DNA of 64,000 nucleotides, taken from the NCBI GenBank assembly GCA_002794775.1, contig NBAY01000001.1, forward strand, positions 1,240,001 through 1,304,000, written 5' to 3'. This document shows positions 31,999-45,691 of this stretch, piece after piece. The notes beneath the pieces are model-generated. The model was not told the DNA's origin and did not search any database. It saw nothing but the letters and a program-made list of their open reading frames with translations. The stretch is from Porodaedalea pini. Lineage: Eukaryota; Basidiomycota; Agaricomycetes; Hymenochaetales; Hymenochaetaceae. A program made the translations under genes and the position numbers. Position 1 is the stretch's first letter; each line of letters begins with the position of its first letter.

Positions 31999-33249
31999 AT
32001 GAACAAAGAAGGAAGGAGAGCTAGGTGGCCCCCAGCCACTCCATCATCACCTGCACCATCAACATCTACGGTCCTTCTACCCCCGACTCCAGGGCTGTAT
32101 CGCGAGACCTATAGAGACCCGTCGCCGCCAACCCCACCTGAACCTTTGATGTCCACGCCCGAACTAACAATGTCAGCAGGAGGGTTCAGCCAACAGCAAA
32201 TGGAGCAGATCACAGTAATCGTCGCAGGCGCTTTCACCCAGCATGCAACAAACGCTCCAGCCGCCCCTGCTCCTGCAGCCCCAACTCCCAATATCGATGT
32301 CACCCGGCCACGTGAATTCACTGGCGGTGACGACTACCTGGACTTCAAACACGAGGTCCTCCTCTTTGTCTCAGCAAACCCGAGCCAGTACCCGACATCA
32401 GACAGTAAGATCTACGTCGTGCTCTCATACCTAAGGGGAGGCAATGTGTCGATGTGGGTGCAAAACTACGTTGAGGAATTCATGATGAATGGTGTCATAA
32501 GTTTCACAGACAGCTGGACCAGGTTCCAGGAACAGCTGGATGCCTCATTCGATGATCCAAACCAGAAGGAGAAGGCGCTGGCGGAGTTCCGAACCAAGGT
32601 TCAGAAGGACCTCACAGCCAACAAGTTCTTCCAGAAACTTGATGTCGTCATCACAAGAGTGGATCTAACGGATGACAGCATCATCTGTGACTGCCTGAAA
32701 TGAGCGATGAACATCAAGGTGGTACAGGGAGTGTTGAGGTCAATGCCAGTTCCAATGACATACGACAACTGGAAGAAGAAAGCGGTTGAGATCAATTGCG
32801 GTGAACAACAGATCCACGCCATCCAATGAGGTCATGCCTTCCCACCTCCACCACGCCCGCAACAGCTGCAGGCACCCCCAGCTCATTGTCAATTGGTAGC
32901 CCCCCATGTCGACAAGTGCGATGCAACCGGCATCACTTTTGGAGGAGCTGGCCAGCCGATGGACGTCTCAATGAATGAGGCACAACGGTGACAGGCATGC
33001 TGGATCTGTGGCAAGCTCAGTCACTTCAAGGACACATGCCCGCAAGGAAAGACGATCGTGCAGCGCATGCTACAGATGATGGCGCCAGGTGAACATCATC
33101 TCATCGCCGATGAGCTGGGTGCGATGAAGGAATCGGCCTTCGAGGAAGTCGTAGACACTCAGAGGACGACAGTGGAGGACTATGTGGAGGAAGATGGCGA
33201 TGACGAAGAGGTCGTCGACTCGCAGGATTTTGCGAGTGGTCAGGCATAG
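31999..33249 (+). pseudogene. gag: Element E gag
   Basis: Gag frame like that of A, with a TGA at 32701 and another near 32829, both at Arg CGA codons of A. The zinc knuckle CWICGKLSHFKDTC survives. The acidic tail and stop are near 33249. The heptamer here reads GGATTTT instead of GGGTTTT. Confidence 0.88.
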
Positions 33250-33257
33250 CCACCGGG

Positions 33258-36200
33258 GTGACTGACCAGGAAGAACAAGGGGTTTCAAATTCGGACTCGA
33301 TAAAATATAGTCAACCGTCTGTACAATACTTAGATGCAAACAACGTCAATGACTTTCCCGATTATGAAGCCCCCACTGGTGTGAATGAAAAGGAAGAGTA
33401 TGAACAGCTGTTCATGAGGGGAACTGGCAGATGCCAGCTGGACCTCCTCCTGAATGTCAGATGTAGCGTGGAGGGTGAAGTGAGAGAAGTGGACACACAT
33501 GCCCTTGTGGATTCAGGATGTACAGGATCGTGCATCGACGTCAGGTTCGTCAAAAGATACGGGTTGGAGACCAAGCGCTACATCAGACCCCTCGCAGTGC
33601 TCAATGTGGATGGCACACACAATGAGGCTGGTTTGATCGAGAGATATGTCGACGTCGAACTGATGATTGGAAGTCACAAGGAAAGGATCATCCTTGCAGT
33701 GACATCCCTAGCATCATCAAACATCTTCCTTGGCTATGACTGACTTTGACGCCACAACCCAGAGGTCGACTGGAAGGTGGGTTTGATTGAATTCACCCGC
33801 TGTCCAGAAGAGTGCACAGTAGAAAAGGAGGCTGTGGAGGAGACGAGGAGGGTGAGAGAAGTGTGAATGGACAAAGCGTCCTGGCCCACATATCTCAATG
33901 ACTATGCCGATGTAACACCAACCGGTTCGTTGGGCATGGAACGAGTGGAACGCACGCAGTGTACATCACGAAGTCGAAGAGCCTCGACTCGGCAATCAAC
34001 GAAGCGGTACACCTGGATCGGCAGAGATTACCCGAACATGGAACATATGCAATGACCAGATCGCACGCATCAGCTACTCGGACCGACCCCGGTGCACTTA
34101 TCTGTGCGTGTGTCCTCTCGACCCTGCCAAAGGTTGTTCATTTGCCTTTGTCTAAACGAACATGTGCACCAGCCCGGCATTGGTCGTTCCGGCTCCATAC
34201 AAAGGATCCTGAAGCTCACCGACACTACGCCAAGTCAACACGCGCCGTCCCCGCCTTTCAGTAGTTCGGATCATGGAGCGCTCAAAGGAACACTCAGGAG
34301 GCTCAGTGGTAGGACAATAGAAGACTCGTCTTATTTTATTTTGCCTTTCATGTTTATGCAGGACACTTGTTTAGTATTTATAGAGCGCCAAATGTTGTAG
34401 ATAGAACAGCAATTCCACCCCTGAGTTTCGAACACCTAACTTTGTGTGATATCTCTCAGGATGGTCTCTAGGTACTCCTCAGAGCCTTAGTGACTCAAAT
34501 CGCTCACCTCAACTTCGTTTTATTCGCGTTGTGCTCGTTGCGCTCATTCTGTCCGTTCCGTCTTCACCTCGTTCCGCTTCGTTCTTGTTACCTCAACTTC
34601 ACTCCCTCTCGTCTCTTATCTTCTGATTTAGGTCCCGTATCTCGCCCCGCTCTCTAGTACTCCAGATGACGTCTGTTAAGCGTAGGGACTAGCCGTCCAT
34701 CCCGAGGACAATCCCGCTCCGAGAAATCGCACTAGTATTAGCGTGTCTCCGTACCTTCCGATACAGCCACCGACAATCCCCCACACATCTCGAGCGCTCC
34801 GCTGGCACTACGCTTCGAACACTTCCCTACTAGTATGCTTCACCGATTCTGTTGCCTCTGACACACCGGAACACACGCAACCTGAACCCTGCAATCCAGA
34901 ACCCACAGGGCTTGACCAGAATGAGGGTATTGACCCACTAGACATGTCTCCCTCAAACTCATTCATCTGATTCCCATTCACTAACAACCGGAACTCAGTA
35001 TTATCACCGATGTCTTCTCAGGAGAAGGGATTTGAGAAGCTACTGGAACACCACCCCTGGGACCATGTCATTGACCTGAAACCCAACTTCAAGCCTAGCG
35101 ACTGCAAGGTCTATCTGCTGACACCGACAGAACAGCAGTCGCTAAAGGACTTCCTCGAAGAGAACCTGAAGTCGGGCAGTATACGAAAGTTGATCTCACC
35201 GATGGCATCACCCTTCTTTTTCATCAAGAAGGCCGACAAGTCCCTATGCCTGATACAGGACTACCAGAAGCTTAATGAGGGAATGATCAAGAACAAGTAC
35301 CCTCTCCCCCTCATCGACAAACTTGTCAACAAGGTCAAGAAGGCAAAGTTCATCACCAAACTTGACCTCCAATGGGGATACTACAATGTCTGGATCCATG
35401 AAGGCAATGAGTGGAAGGCAGCTTTTCACACGAATATGGGTCTCTTCAAGCCAACAGTCATGTTCTTTGGTCTTTGCAACACACTGGCGATGTTCCAGGC
35501 ATTCGTCAACCACATCTTCAATGGACTGATCTACAATAACTTGATCATTGTCTACCTCAACAACATCCTCATCCTCTCACAAACTCTTGAGGAACATATC
35601 AAGACATCGAGGCATGTCCTTCAGATCTTGCGAGAGAACCACCTGTACCTGAAACCTGAGAAGTGCGAATTCAACGCCAAGGTCATAAAGTACCTCGGCC
35701 ACATCGTTGGCAACAGCGAGATCAAGGCTGACCCGGCAAAGACAGAGGCGATTGCAGACTGGCCAGTCCCACAAAACCTCAAACAGCTGCAGCAATTCCT
35801 TGGCATGGGCAACTGGTTACGACGGTTCATCAAGGACTACAGCAAGGTAGTCCACCTGTTAATGTCGCTAACAGGCAAGAAGGACTGGGTATGGGAGACC
35901 AAACAGCAGGAGGTGTTCAAGGAGCTGAGATGACATCTCTGCTCACCTCCAGTCCTGGCCATTGCCAATGATGAGGGCCCTTTCTGCATCAAAGTGGACT
36001 CATCAAACTTTGCACTTGGTGGCATGTTGTTGCAGAAGCAGGAAGGCAAGTGGAAGGTGGTTGCCTACAGGTCAGAGGTGCTCCTGCCAGCAGAACAAAA
36101 CTATGAGATCTACGACAAGGAGATGCTCACAATCATTTCAGCACTCAAGGAGTGGAGGCAATACCTTCTCGGCGCCCATCATAAGATCAAAATCTGGTCC

Positions 36201-37947
36201 GACCACGCCAACCTCACATACTTCAGGTCGGCACAAAAACTGAGCTACCGTCAAGCTCGCTGGCGAACAGAACTCGAAGAATTCGACTTCCACCTCGAGC
36301 ACAAATCAGGGAAGACAATGGGCAAGGCGGACCTGCTATCACACAAGGCGGGATACGACGAAGGCAAGGATGACAACGACAGTGTTGTGTTCATCAAGGA
36401 AAAGTGGCTGAACCATGGGATAGTGCGGATGTCGCATGATGAGGTGTTGGAGAGAGTGGGTGAAGTGCAGAGGGCACAGGATGAGTCAGAAAGGCCAACG
36501 GGGGTGACGGAGGTCGACAGTTTGTGGCGAATGAAAGGCAAGGTATACGTTCCATCGACAATAAAGGAATCTGTGTTGCGGGAGTGTCATGACTTGGTAC
36601 TGGCTGGGCATCCAGGAGCGTCAAAAACAGTGGAGCTCATCCGTCAAGACTTCTGGTGGACGTTGATGTTCTCAGACGTCTGAGCGTATGTTCGAGGGTG
36701 TGATCACTGTCAGCAGACAAAGGCTCTCAGGGCATCGAGATCAAGGCCACTCCATCTGAACGCGGTCCCTGAGGGTCCTTGGGAAATTGTTATGGTCAAT
36801 CTCATCAGAGAACTCCCAGACTCGAAGGGACATAATGCGATCTGCGTCTTTGTGGACAGGTTCTCGAAGCAGATGCATGCAATTCTGACGACGACAAAGC
36901 TGTCCATGGAAGGCATGGCTCAGTTATACCACGATCACATTTTCTGCCTCCACGGCCTACCGAAGAAGATTATCCATGACCGTGGCACGCAGTTTGACGC
37001 ATCGATGATGAAGGAGCTATACAAACTCCTGCACATCAAAGGCAACCTGTCAACGGCATATCACCCACAGACAGACGGTCAGACAGAACACGTTAACCAA
37101 GAGCTCGAACAGTACCTTCGACTCTTTGTTGACCATTGGCAATCAGACTGGAAGGATTGGCTCCCCCTCACAGAGTTTGCATACAACAACTGCAAACACT
37201 CGGTGACAAAGATGTCCCCCTTCTACGCGAATACAGGATGTCACCCTCTAAGCTTCGACACGATGTGAACCTCCTCTGCCAACATGTCAGCAGAAGAATT
37301 TGTGAAGCACATCAAGGAGACTCACCGTGTCACGAAGGACAATCTGGTCAAGGCAGCTGAGGACATGAAATGCTACCATGACCAGATGGCAGGAATGTCA
37401 GTGGAGTACAAGGCAGGAGACAAGGTCTTCCTCAATGGGCAAAACATCAGCACAGATTCACTGACGAAGAAGCTTGTGGACAAGTGGTACGGTCCCTTCA
37501 ACATTGTCGACAAGGTGGGAGCAAGTGTGTACAAGCTCAAGCTCCCAAAGCGATGAAAAAAGCTCCACCCTGTCTTCAATGAAGCTCTACTAAAGCCTGC
37601 TATTGAACCATCCTTCGAAGGCCAGAAGCAGCCGCCACCGCTGCCACCAGAGATTGTCGACAATGAGGAGGAATACGAGGTTGACGAGGTCATCGACTCA
37701 CAGCTGCATTGAGGAAAACTGCAGTACCTTGTCAAGTGGGTGGGATACAATGAACTGATGTGGCAGCCTGAGACAGACTTCAGTGAGAACGCAAAGGAGG
37801 CAATCGCTGAGTTCTATTGAAAACACCCCGGCACCCCTCAAAAACTGGACATTCCTCGCCAATGACTTTGCCCATGCTTCGTCGACACCAAACCAGACGA
37901 CCTCGATCTTGGTTGGTCAGGATGCCCAACCTTAAGGGGGGGGGTAA
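33258..37947 (+). pseudogene. pol: Element E pol, split by solo LTR Y1
   Basis: Protease DSGCTGSCID, RT with YLNN in place of YLDD, RNase H, integrase and chromodomain relics. Stops include W and R codons near 33741-33750, Arg near 33865, Arg at 35931 (same codon as in B and C), and others at about 36681, 37268 and 37555. Y1 (33911-35006) splits the region before RT. Confidence 0.88.
33911..35006. repeat. Solo LTR Y, copy 1 (1,096 bp)
   Basis: TGTAACACC...TTATCA with CCGA on both sides; the interrupted pol text rejoins when it is removed. A TATTTATAGAGC box lies in the middle. Nearly the same as 38745-39839. Small ORFs inside are not credible. Confidence 0.8.
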
Positions 37948-38372
37948 TGTTAGGACTTGAACTTTCACCTTCTCTTTTATTTTCCTTTTACCATTTCTTT
38001 TCTTTTAACCGCTCCTTTTCATTATATTTAATCATCTTTTCAATCATTTCCCACACTCCCTACACATGACCTTCATTTGTTCCATTCTGTTTGTTTATGT
38101 AACATTAGATAATATAGTCTCATGGTCGCCGCTATATAAGGTCTCAGGAATTGCATGAACTCCTTGTTCTGCTTTTCCTCTTACCTCCATGACGACCTAG
38201 GTGAGACTCGTCCCCCTTGTATTAGTTTAGACTTGTATTAATCCTCTTACCTCCGCGATGACCTAGCCTGAGTACAGCATGTCCCGAGTCCCTGCTTGAG
38301 TATAGCATGTCCCAGATGACAGTCAGCCGAGGCCTGCCCAGTCTGAGTAGTCTCCCGGACTCCCACCTAACA
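37948..38372 (+). repeat. 3' LTR of element E
   Basis: 425 bp, TGTTAGG...CCTAACA, directly after the polypurine run. Flanked on the right by CATCC. Confidence 0.9.
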
Positions 38373-38744
38373 CATCCCCGAACGCCCCTCAGGGCGTGAT
38401 GGTGACAAATGCACATCATGGGAGTGATAGACGATGATAAATAATGCTTGAACCACATGGAGAACCCAGGGAACAACGGAATCTGGACATTCAAGCGTGA
38501 TACATTGAGTGTTGATGGCCCAAGGCCTGTTCGAGTGACCCATGCTCAAATTCCATACTCTCCCTGACCCCCATCGCATGATCAAGCTGCGTTACAAGTG
38601 TTCAAATGAATGAAAATGAAGTGGAAAGAGTGCTCGAGTGCATATATAATGGGATATGGAATGAGTATAAAGGAAACGAAGTGTTTGAGTGTGAATAGTA
38701 AGTGGTATGAGCATTCGAATGGGTGTATGAAGGTATTTGAGCAT

Positions 38745-39839
38745 TGTAACACCAACCGGTTCATTGGGCACGGAACGAGCGGAACGCACACGATGTACGT
38801 CACGAAGTCAAAGAGCCTTGACTCAGCAATCGAGCGAAGCGGTACACCTGGATCAGTGGAGATTACCTGAACACGGAATGCACGCAATGACCAGATCGCA
38901 CACATCAGCTACTCGGACCGACCCCGGTGCACTTATCTGTGCATGTGTCCTCTCGACCCTGCCAAAGGTTCGTTCATTTGCCTTTGTCTAACAAACATGC
39001 GCCAGCCTGGCATTGGTCGTTCCGGCTCCATACAAAGGATCCTGAAGCTCACTGATGCTACGCCAAGTCAACACGCGCCATCCCCCACCTTTCAGTAGTT
39101 CGGATCGTGGAACTGCTCAAAGGAACACTCAGGAGGCTCAGTGGTAGGACAATAGAGGACTCGTCTTATTTTATTTTGCCTTTCATGTTTATGCAGGACA
39201 CTTGTTTAGTATTTATAGAGCGCCAAATGTTGTAGATAGAACAGCAATTCCACCCCCGAGTTTCGACACCTAACTTTGTGTGATATCTCTCAGAATGGTC
39301 TCTAGGTACTCCTCAGAGCCTTAGTGACTCAAATCGCTCACCTCAACTTCGTTTTATTCGTGTTGTGCTTGTTGTGCTCATTCCATCCATTCCGTCTTCG
39401 CCTCGTTCCACTTCGTTCTTGTTACCTCAACTTTGCTCCCTCTTGTCTCTTATCTTCTGATTTAAGTCCCATATCTTGCCCCGCTCTCTGGTACTCCAGA
39501 CGTCATCTGTTGAGCACAGGGACTAGCCATCCATCCCGAGGACAATCCCACTCTGAGAAATCGCACTAGTATTAGCGCGTCTCCGTGTCTTCTGACACAG
39601 CCACCAACAATCCCCCACACATCTCGAGCGCTCCGCTGGTGCTACGCTTCGAACACTTCCCTACTAGTACACTTCGCCGATTTCGTTGCCCCTGACACAC
39701 CGGAACACACGCAACCCGAACCCTGCAATCTGGAACCCACGGAACTTGACTGGAATGAGGGTATTGCCCACTAGACACGTCTCCCTCGAACTCATTCATC
39801 TGATTCCCATTCACTAACAACCGGAACTCAGTATCATCA
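38745..39839. repeat. Solo LTR Y, copy 2 (1,095 bp)
   Basis: TGTAACACC...CATCA with GCAT on both sides, inserted in LTR X. Differences from copy 1 are mostly CG against TG or CA. Confidence 0.8.
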
Positions 39840-40065
39840 GCATATGTCTGAGATCACTAAGGGATAATATGAAAGATTCAAAGGTATACTGATGCTTGAA
39901 TGGGCAAGTGTGACCGTTCGAGCACATGAACTGTGAAGTATAGGATAGAAAGTGATGAAATGAAATGCTTGACTGTGTTTATGGGGTTTGTATCTGTATA
40001 TTATAATAAATAGAGTGGGTGGTATGCTAGGATGGCTGATGCCTAAGTGTGAATTGAGCACTACA

Positions 40066-43000
40066 ATGGGGTGGACCTTTTTCTATCGCTTTGGGAACTT
40101 GAGCTTGTATACACTCGCTCCTACCTTGTCAAGGATTTCAAAGGGTCCATACCACTTGTCGGCAAGCTTCTTCATAGGCAAGTCCATACTGATGTTTTGC
40201 TCATTGAGGAAGACCTCATCACTGGTCTTGTACTCCACTGATGCTCCTGCTGTCCAGTCATGATAGCGTTTCATGTCCTCAGCTGCCTTGACCAGGTTTT
40301 CCTTTGTGACACGATGAGTCTCCTTGATGTGCTTTGTGAATTCTTCTGCTGACATGTTGGCGGAGGAGGTTTGCATTGTGTCGAAGCTCATGGGGTGACA
40401 TCCTGTATTCGTGTAGAAAGGAGACATCTTTATCACCAAGTGTTTGCAGTTGTTGTATGTGAACTCTGCAAGCGGGAGCCAGTTCTTCTAAATCCAATTG
40501 CTGATGGTCAACAAAGAGCTGAAGGTACTGCTCGAGCTCTTGGTTGATGTGCTCCATCTGGCTGTCTGTCTGCAGGTGGTATACCATTGACAGATTACCC
40601 TCAATGTGCAAGAGCTTGTATAACTCCTTCATCATCGAGGTGTTGAACTATGTGCCACAGTTGTGGATGATCTTCTTGGGCAGACCATGTAGTCTGAAGA
40701 CATGATCGCAATATAGCTGCACCATGCCTTCAGCTGAAAGCTTCATCATCATCAGAATTGCATGTATCTGCTTTGAGAATCTGTCCATGAAGATGCAGAT
40801 AGCATTGTCCTTTCAAGTCTGGGAGTTCTCTGATGAGGTCGACCGTGATGATCTCCCAAGGGCCCTCAGGGACCGTGTTCAGATGGAGTGGCCTCGACCT
40901 TGACGTCCTAAGCACTTTTGTTTACTGGCATTGATTGCAACCTCGGACATATGACCTTACATCTGAGAACATCGAGGCCCACCAGAAATCATGATGCACA
41001 AGTTCCACCATTTTCAACACACCTGGATGTCCTGCCAGGACAGAGTTGTGACATTCCCACAACACTGACTCCTTCAGTGTTGATGGAATGTATACCTTCC
41101 CCTTCATTCACCACAACCCATCGACCTCAGTCAGTCCCATTGGCCTCTCCAACTCATCTTGCACCCTCTGTGCTTCACCCACTCTTTCCAACACCTCATC
41201 ACATGACGTTCTCACCACCCCACAATTCCACCACTTCTCCTTGATGAACATGACACTGTCATTGTCATCCTTGCCTTTGTCATAGCCTGCCTTGCACGAC
41301 AGCAGGTCTGCCTTGCCTATCATCTTCTCCAACTTATGCTCGAGGTGAAAGTCAAATTCCTCAAGTTCTGTTTGCCAGTGGGCTTGACAATAGCTCAGCT
41401 TCTGTGCCAACCTAAAATATGTGAGGTTGGCATGGTCAGACCAGATTTCAAATTTGTGGCAGGCACCAAGGAGGTACTGCCACCACTCCTTCAGGGCTGA
41501 GATGATTGCGAGCATCTCTTTGTTGTAGATCTCGTAGTTTTGTTCTGCCGGCAAGAGCACTTCTGACCTGTAGGCAATCACCCTCCATTTCCCTTCCTGC
41601 TTCTGCAACAACACACCTCCAAGTGCAAAGTTTGATGAGTCTGCTTCTATGCGGAAGGGGCCCTTGTCATTGGTGATCGCTAGGACTGGAGGTGAGCTGA
41701 GATGACACCTCAGCTCCTCGAATGCTTCCTGCTATTCGGTCTCCCATACCCAGCCCTTCTTTCCTATCAGCGACATTAGTGGTTGGACCACATTGCTGTA
41801 GTCCTTGATGAACTGCCTTAACCAGTTGCCCATGCCGAGGAACTTTTGAAGTTCCTTGAGATTGCATGGAATGGGCCAGCTAGCGATTGCCTCTGTCTTC
41901 ACTGGGTCAGCCTTAAGTTCACCATTGCCAATGATGTGGCCAAGGTACTTTATGACCTTGACATCAAACTCACACTTTTTTGGCTTTAGATATAAGCCGT
42001 TTTCTCAAAGGATCTGAAGTATGCATCTTGATATCTCGATGTGCTCCTCAATGGTTTCTGAGAGGATCAGGATGTCATCGAGGTAAATGATGATCAGGTT
42101 TGCATAGATCAGGTCCTTGAAGATATGGTTGACAAATGCCTGGAACATCGCCAGCACATTGCAAAGACCAAAAAACATCACCATTGGTTCAAAGAGACCC
42201 ATGTTCATGCAGAAAGCTGCCTTCCACTCATCACCTTCACAGATCTGGATGTTGTAGTATCCCCATTGAAGGTCAAGCTTAGTGATGAACTTCACCTTCT
42301 TGACCTTGTCAACAAGTTCATCAATGAGGAGAAGAGGGTACTTATTCTTTATCATACCCTCATTGAGTTTCCAGTAATCCTGGATTGGTTGTAGGGATTT
42401 GTCAGCCTTCTTGATAAAGAAGAAGGGCGATGCCATTGGTGAGATTGACTTTTGTATGTGACCTGACTTCAGATTCTCATTGAGGAAGTCCTTCAGTGAC
42501 TGTTGTTCCATCAGTGTCAATGGGTAGATCTTGCAGTTGCTGGGTTTGAAGTTGGGCTTCAAGTCAATGATGTGATCCCAGGGTTGATGTTCCAGTAGCT
42601 TCTCAAATCCTTTCTCCAAGAAGATGTCAGCATAGTCATTGAGATATGTGGGCCAGGACACCTTGTCCATTCACACTTCTCTCACCCTCCTCATCTCTTC
42701 CACCTCACTTTCCTTCACTGCGCATTCAGTCAGACAACGGGTGAATTCAATCGAACCCAATGACCAGTCAACCTCAGGATTGTGTCGTCAAAGCCAATCA
42801 TAACCTAGGAAGATGTTTGATGATGTGAGCAATGTCACTGTAAGCATGATCCTTTCCTTATGGTGTCTGATGATCAACTTGACGTTGATGTATTCTCTGA
42901 TCAAGCCTGCCTTGTTATGCATGCCATTGGCATTGAGCACCGTGAGGGGATGAATGTAGCATTTTATCTCCAGCCTGTATTGTTTGACGAAGCCTGCATC

Positions 43001-43246
43001 TATACATGATCCTGTATACCCTGAGTCTACAAGAGCATGCATGTCCACTTCTCTCACTTCACCCACTACCCCTTGGTTGACCATCAGAAGGAGGTCCAGC
43101 TGGCATCCACCAGTTCCCCTCATGAACAACTTCTCATTCTTGTTGTATTCTTTCACACCAGTCAGGGTTTCATAATCGGAAAAACCATTGACGCCATTTG
43201 CATCTATGTATTGTACAGGTGGTTGGTTATATTTTATCAAGTCCAA
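40066..43246 (-). pseudogene. pol: Element D pol, main part
   Basis: Runs from protease (DSG followed by YTGSCID) through RT, RNase H and integrase to the X insertion. The RT keeps YLDD (IYLDDIL), unlike B and E. Stops and frame breaks fall near 42670, 42000, 41108 and 40640, many at former CGA codons (for example GTGTGAATGGAC near 42675). Confidence 0.86.
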
Positions 43247-43287
43247 ACTTGAAACCCCTTGAACTTCTCAGTCAGCTGCCCCAGTGG

Positions 43288-44430
43288 TTACATCTGACCA
43301 CTCACAAAACCCTGTGAGTTGATGACCTCATTGTCATTGCCTTCCTTCTCCACATAGTCCTCCACTGTTGACTTCCAAGTATCTACAACTTCCTCGAATG
43401 CTGACTCCTTCATTGCGCTGAGCTCATTGGTGAAGAGACGAAGCTCTATTGGTTCCATCATCCACAGCATCCACTGTACGATCTTTGGGCCTTGTGGACA
43501 CTGTGCTCGATAGTGCTCCTGGCCTCCACAAAGCCAGCACGCTCCTCATTGTCATGTCTCATTCATCAAGATGTCCATCGGCTGGCCGGTGCTGCTGAAG
43601 GTCACACCAGTTGCATCACGTTTGTCAATGTGGGGAGCGTTAGGTTGCTGATGAAATGGGGGCTGTTGCACCGCCTGCTGATGAGGAGGAGTAGGCAGCT
43701 GAGGGCAGTTGAAGTGCCCCTTCTGAATGTTGCATACTTGTTGCTCGACATGGTCAATCTCCACTGCCTTCTTCTTCCACATCTCATACATTGTTGGGAC
43801 TGGCGTCAATCATAGGACCCCTCAGACCACTTCAAGATTCAGGGCCTGTTGGAGCTGGGTACAGACATTGAAGTCATGAGCTGTGTCTGTCATTCTTGCT
43901 TTCATGTGCAGGATGTCAAATTTCTGGAAGAATTCATCAGCAGTGAGGTCTTTCTGCATGAGCATGTGCATCTTCACCAGTGCCTTCGCTTTATGGTTCA
44001 GGTTGTCAAATGACGTGTCCAGATGCTCTTGGAACTTTGTCCAAGTCTCCGTCAAATTCACCACACTGTTCTTTATGAATTCTTCGATGCAGTTTTGCAC
44101 CCACATCAATGCATTGCCTCCTTTCAGGTATGAGAGTGTAAGGTAGATCTTACTCGCTGATGTCAGGTACCTGCTTGGGTTTGCTGAGACAAAAAGGAGG
44201 ACTTCACACTTGAAGTCAAGGTAGTCATCACCACCAGTGAATTTGTGTGGCCAGGCAATGTCAATAATGGGGGTTGGGGCAGCACCTTGGCCAACTGGGG
44301 TGTTTGCCATCTGATGAGTGAAGATGCCTGTGACAATTGCTGCAATTTGTTCCAGCTGTTGTTGGCTGAAGCCAGTCAACATTGTGGGTGTGAGTGTGTG
44401 GGTTAAAGATTCCAGAGGAGTTGGTGGCAA
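43288..44430 (-). pseudogene. gag: Element D gag
   Basis: Frame from about 44430 to 43822 is open and gag-like (GFSQQQLEQIAAIV start, capsid region). It is then broken, with pieces at 43809-43552 and 43470-43288. The zinc knuckle region is poorly conserved. The heptamer GGGTTTT is kept at 43306-43312. Confidence 0.82.
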
Positions 44431-45095
44431 TGAGTCTCACCGCAGCATGCAATAACCTCCTAGGTTGCAAGGGAGGACAACTGAAGAAGTCGAGACAGCG
44501 GGTGATGACAGTGTATGAGGAGCTCACCTGGTTCTATGCGTGTTGTTGTTGGTTGAGTACCAGGCCTTCCTAATATCACTCCACCAGATGTTGTGGATGA
44601 CACCTTGATTGTCAGTTGTGATGAACGAGACTCGTTTGGGGTCGAATCATGATGAAGAGGGGAGAGCCCATTGTTGTTCCTCTGTGAGATCTATCTTGAC
44701 TAGGTCAGTGGGGGAACAGGGATGGGCTGCACATTCAGGTGAACATTACACTGATGAAGGATGGGTTCATCAGTGAGTTTGACAATAAGGCAGAAGGACG
44801 AGACCAAGATGACAATCGGCAATGACGTTGACAACTGTACTTGTTGGGTCACCCACATCCATGTCAAATGGTTCCTCCACCAAAGGGAGAGATGGAGAGC
44901 CAGGGTCAGGAAAAGTTGTTTGGAGGTGTTACATAATACATGAACATCCGAAAACATCTGAGCAGGGTTGAGGGTTGTCGTTCAGGGAGTTTACACGTCG
45001 AGCCCATCAAGGGGAGCGTTCCTCTAGGCTGAGTGAAGGTGAGTCAACAGTGACAACGTATGCTGAGGATGAGCCTGGGTGAGGTTCTGCTTTTA

Positions 45096-45563
45096 TGTTA
45101 GGTGGGAGTTCGGGTGGCCCTTGAACTGGGCAGGCCTTGGCTGACTGTCGTCTGGGACATGCTATACTTTGAGTGGGGACTCAGGACACGCTGTGCTCAG
45201 GCTAGGTCATCATGGAGGTAAGAGGATTAATACAATGTACACTACTACAGGAGGGGACATGGTCTCACCTAGGTCATCACAGAGGTAAGAGGAAAAGCAG
45301 AACAGGTGTTCAAATGTGATTCCTCTTCCTTTTAAGCTCAGGACCTGTGAGACTGTATTATCTAAGAACTATATAGTTTATGTAATGGAACAAATGAAGG
45401 TCAGGTGTGAGAAAGTGAGTGTGTGGAAAGGAGCATGGGAATAAGGATTACATGAGTGTGGGAATTGATTGAAAAGATGACTAAATATAATGAAAGGGGT
45501 GATTAAAAGAAAGAAAAATGGTAAATGGAAAATAAAGGAAAGGGAAAAGTTCGAGTCCTAACA
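45096..45563 (-). repeat. 5' LTR of element D
   Basis: 468 bp partner of 29213-29681. The plus-strand GTTCTGCTTTT next to it is the self-priming site read on the minus strand. Confidence 0.86.
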
Positions 45564-45691
45564 GGGGGCTTGCAGAAACAGAGGGGATTTGTGTGTTTTA
45601 GGCATGCACCAATTCAGCACATCTACTTCACAACACATCTCAAAATCAGTCTGTAAATTCATGATAGACTAATACTGGAATTCTGTGCTGG

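Larger units (their letters stand above)
30922..38372 (+). mobile_element. Element E: degenerate chromovirus in LTR X
   Basis: Two 425-bp LTRs of the B type (30922-31346 and 37948-38372), TSD CATCC at 30917-30921 and 38373-38377. Internal region holds gag and pol relics in plus orientation, with solo LTR Y1 inside pol. A G-run polypurine tract lies just before the right LTR. Confidence 0.93.
30059..40065 (-). repeat. LTR family X in element D (about 1.45 kb, split by E and Y2)
   Basis: Read on the minus strand X starts TGTAGTGCTC at 40065 and ends CGCGATA at 30059, flanked by CCAT on both sides. Pieces: 40065-39844, 38744-38378 and 30921-30059. TATA near 30700 sits in the middle, as expected of a solo LTR. 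The first 0.84 kb equals the sequence at the palindrome centre. Confidence 0.75.
29213..45563 (-). mobile_element. Element D: degenerate chromovirus with nested insertions
   Basis: Same plan as A, on the minus strand. Left LTR 29213-29681, right (5') LTR 45096-45563. Flanking 5-mers are GGAGG and GGGGG, one mismatch. LTR family X, itself split by element E and LTR Y2, separates the chromodomain end from the rest of pol. Primer site AAAAGCAGAAC (minus) adjoins the 5' LTR. Confidence 0.88.

Noticed and set aside
34092..34970. Frames of 75-102 codons
   Set aside because: Inside solo LTR Y1 with TSD; not kept open in copy Y2.
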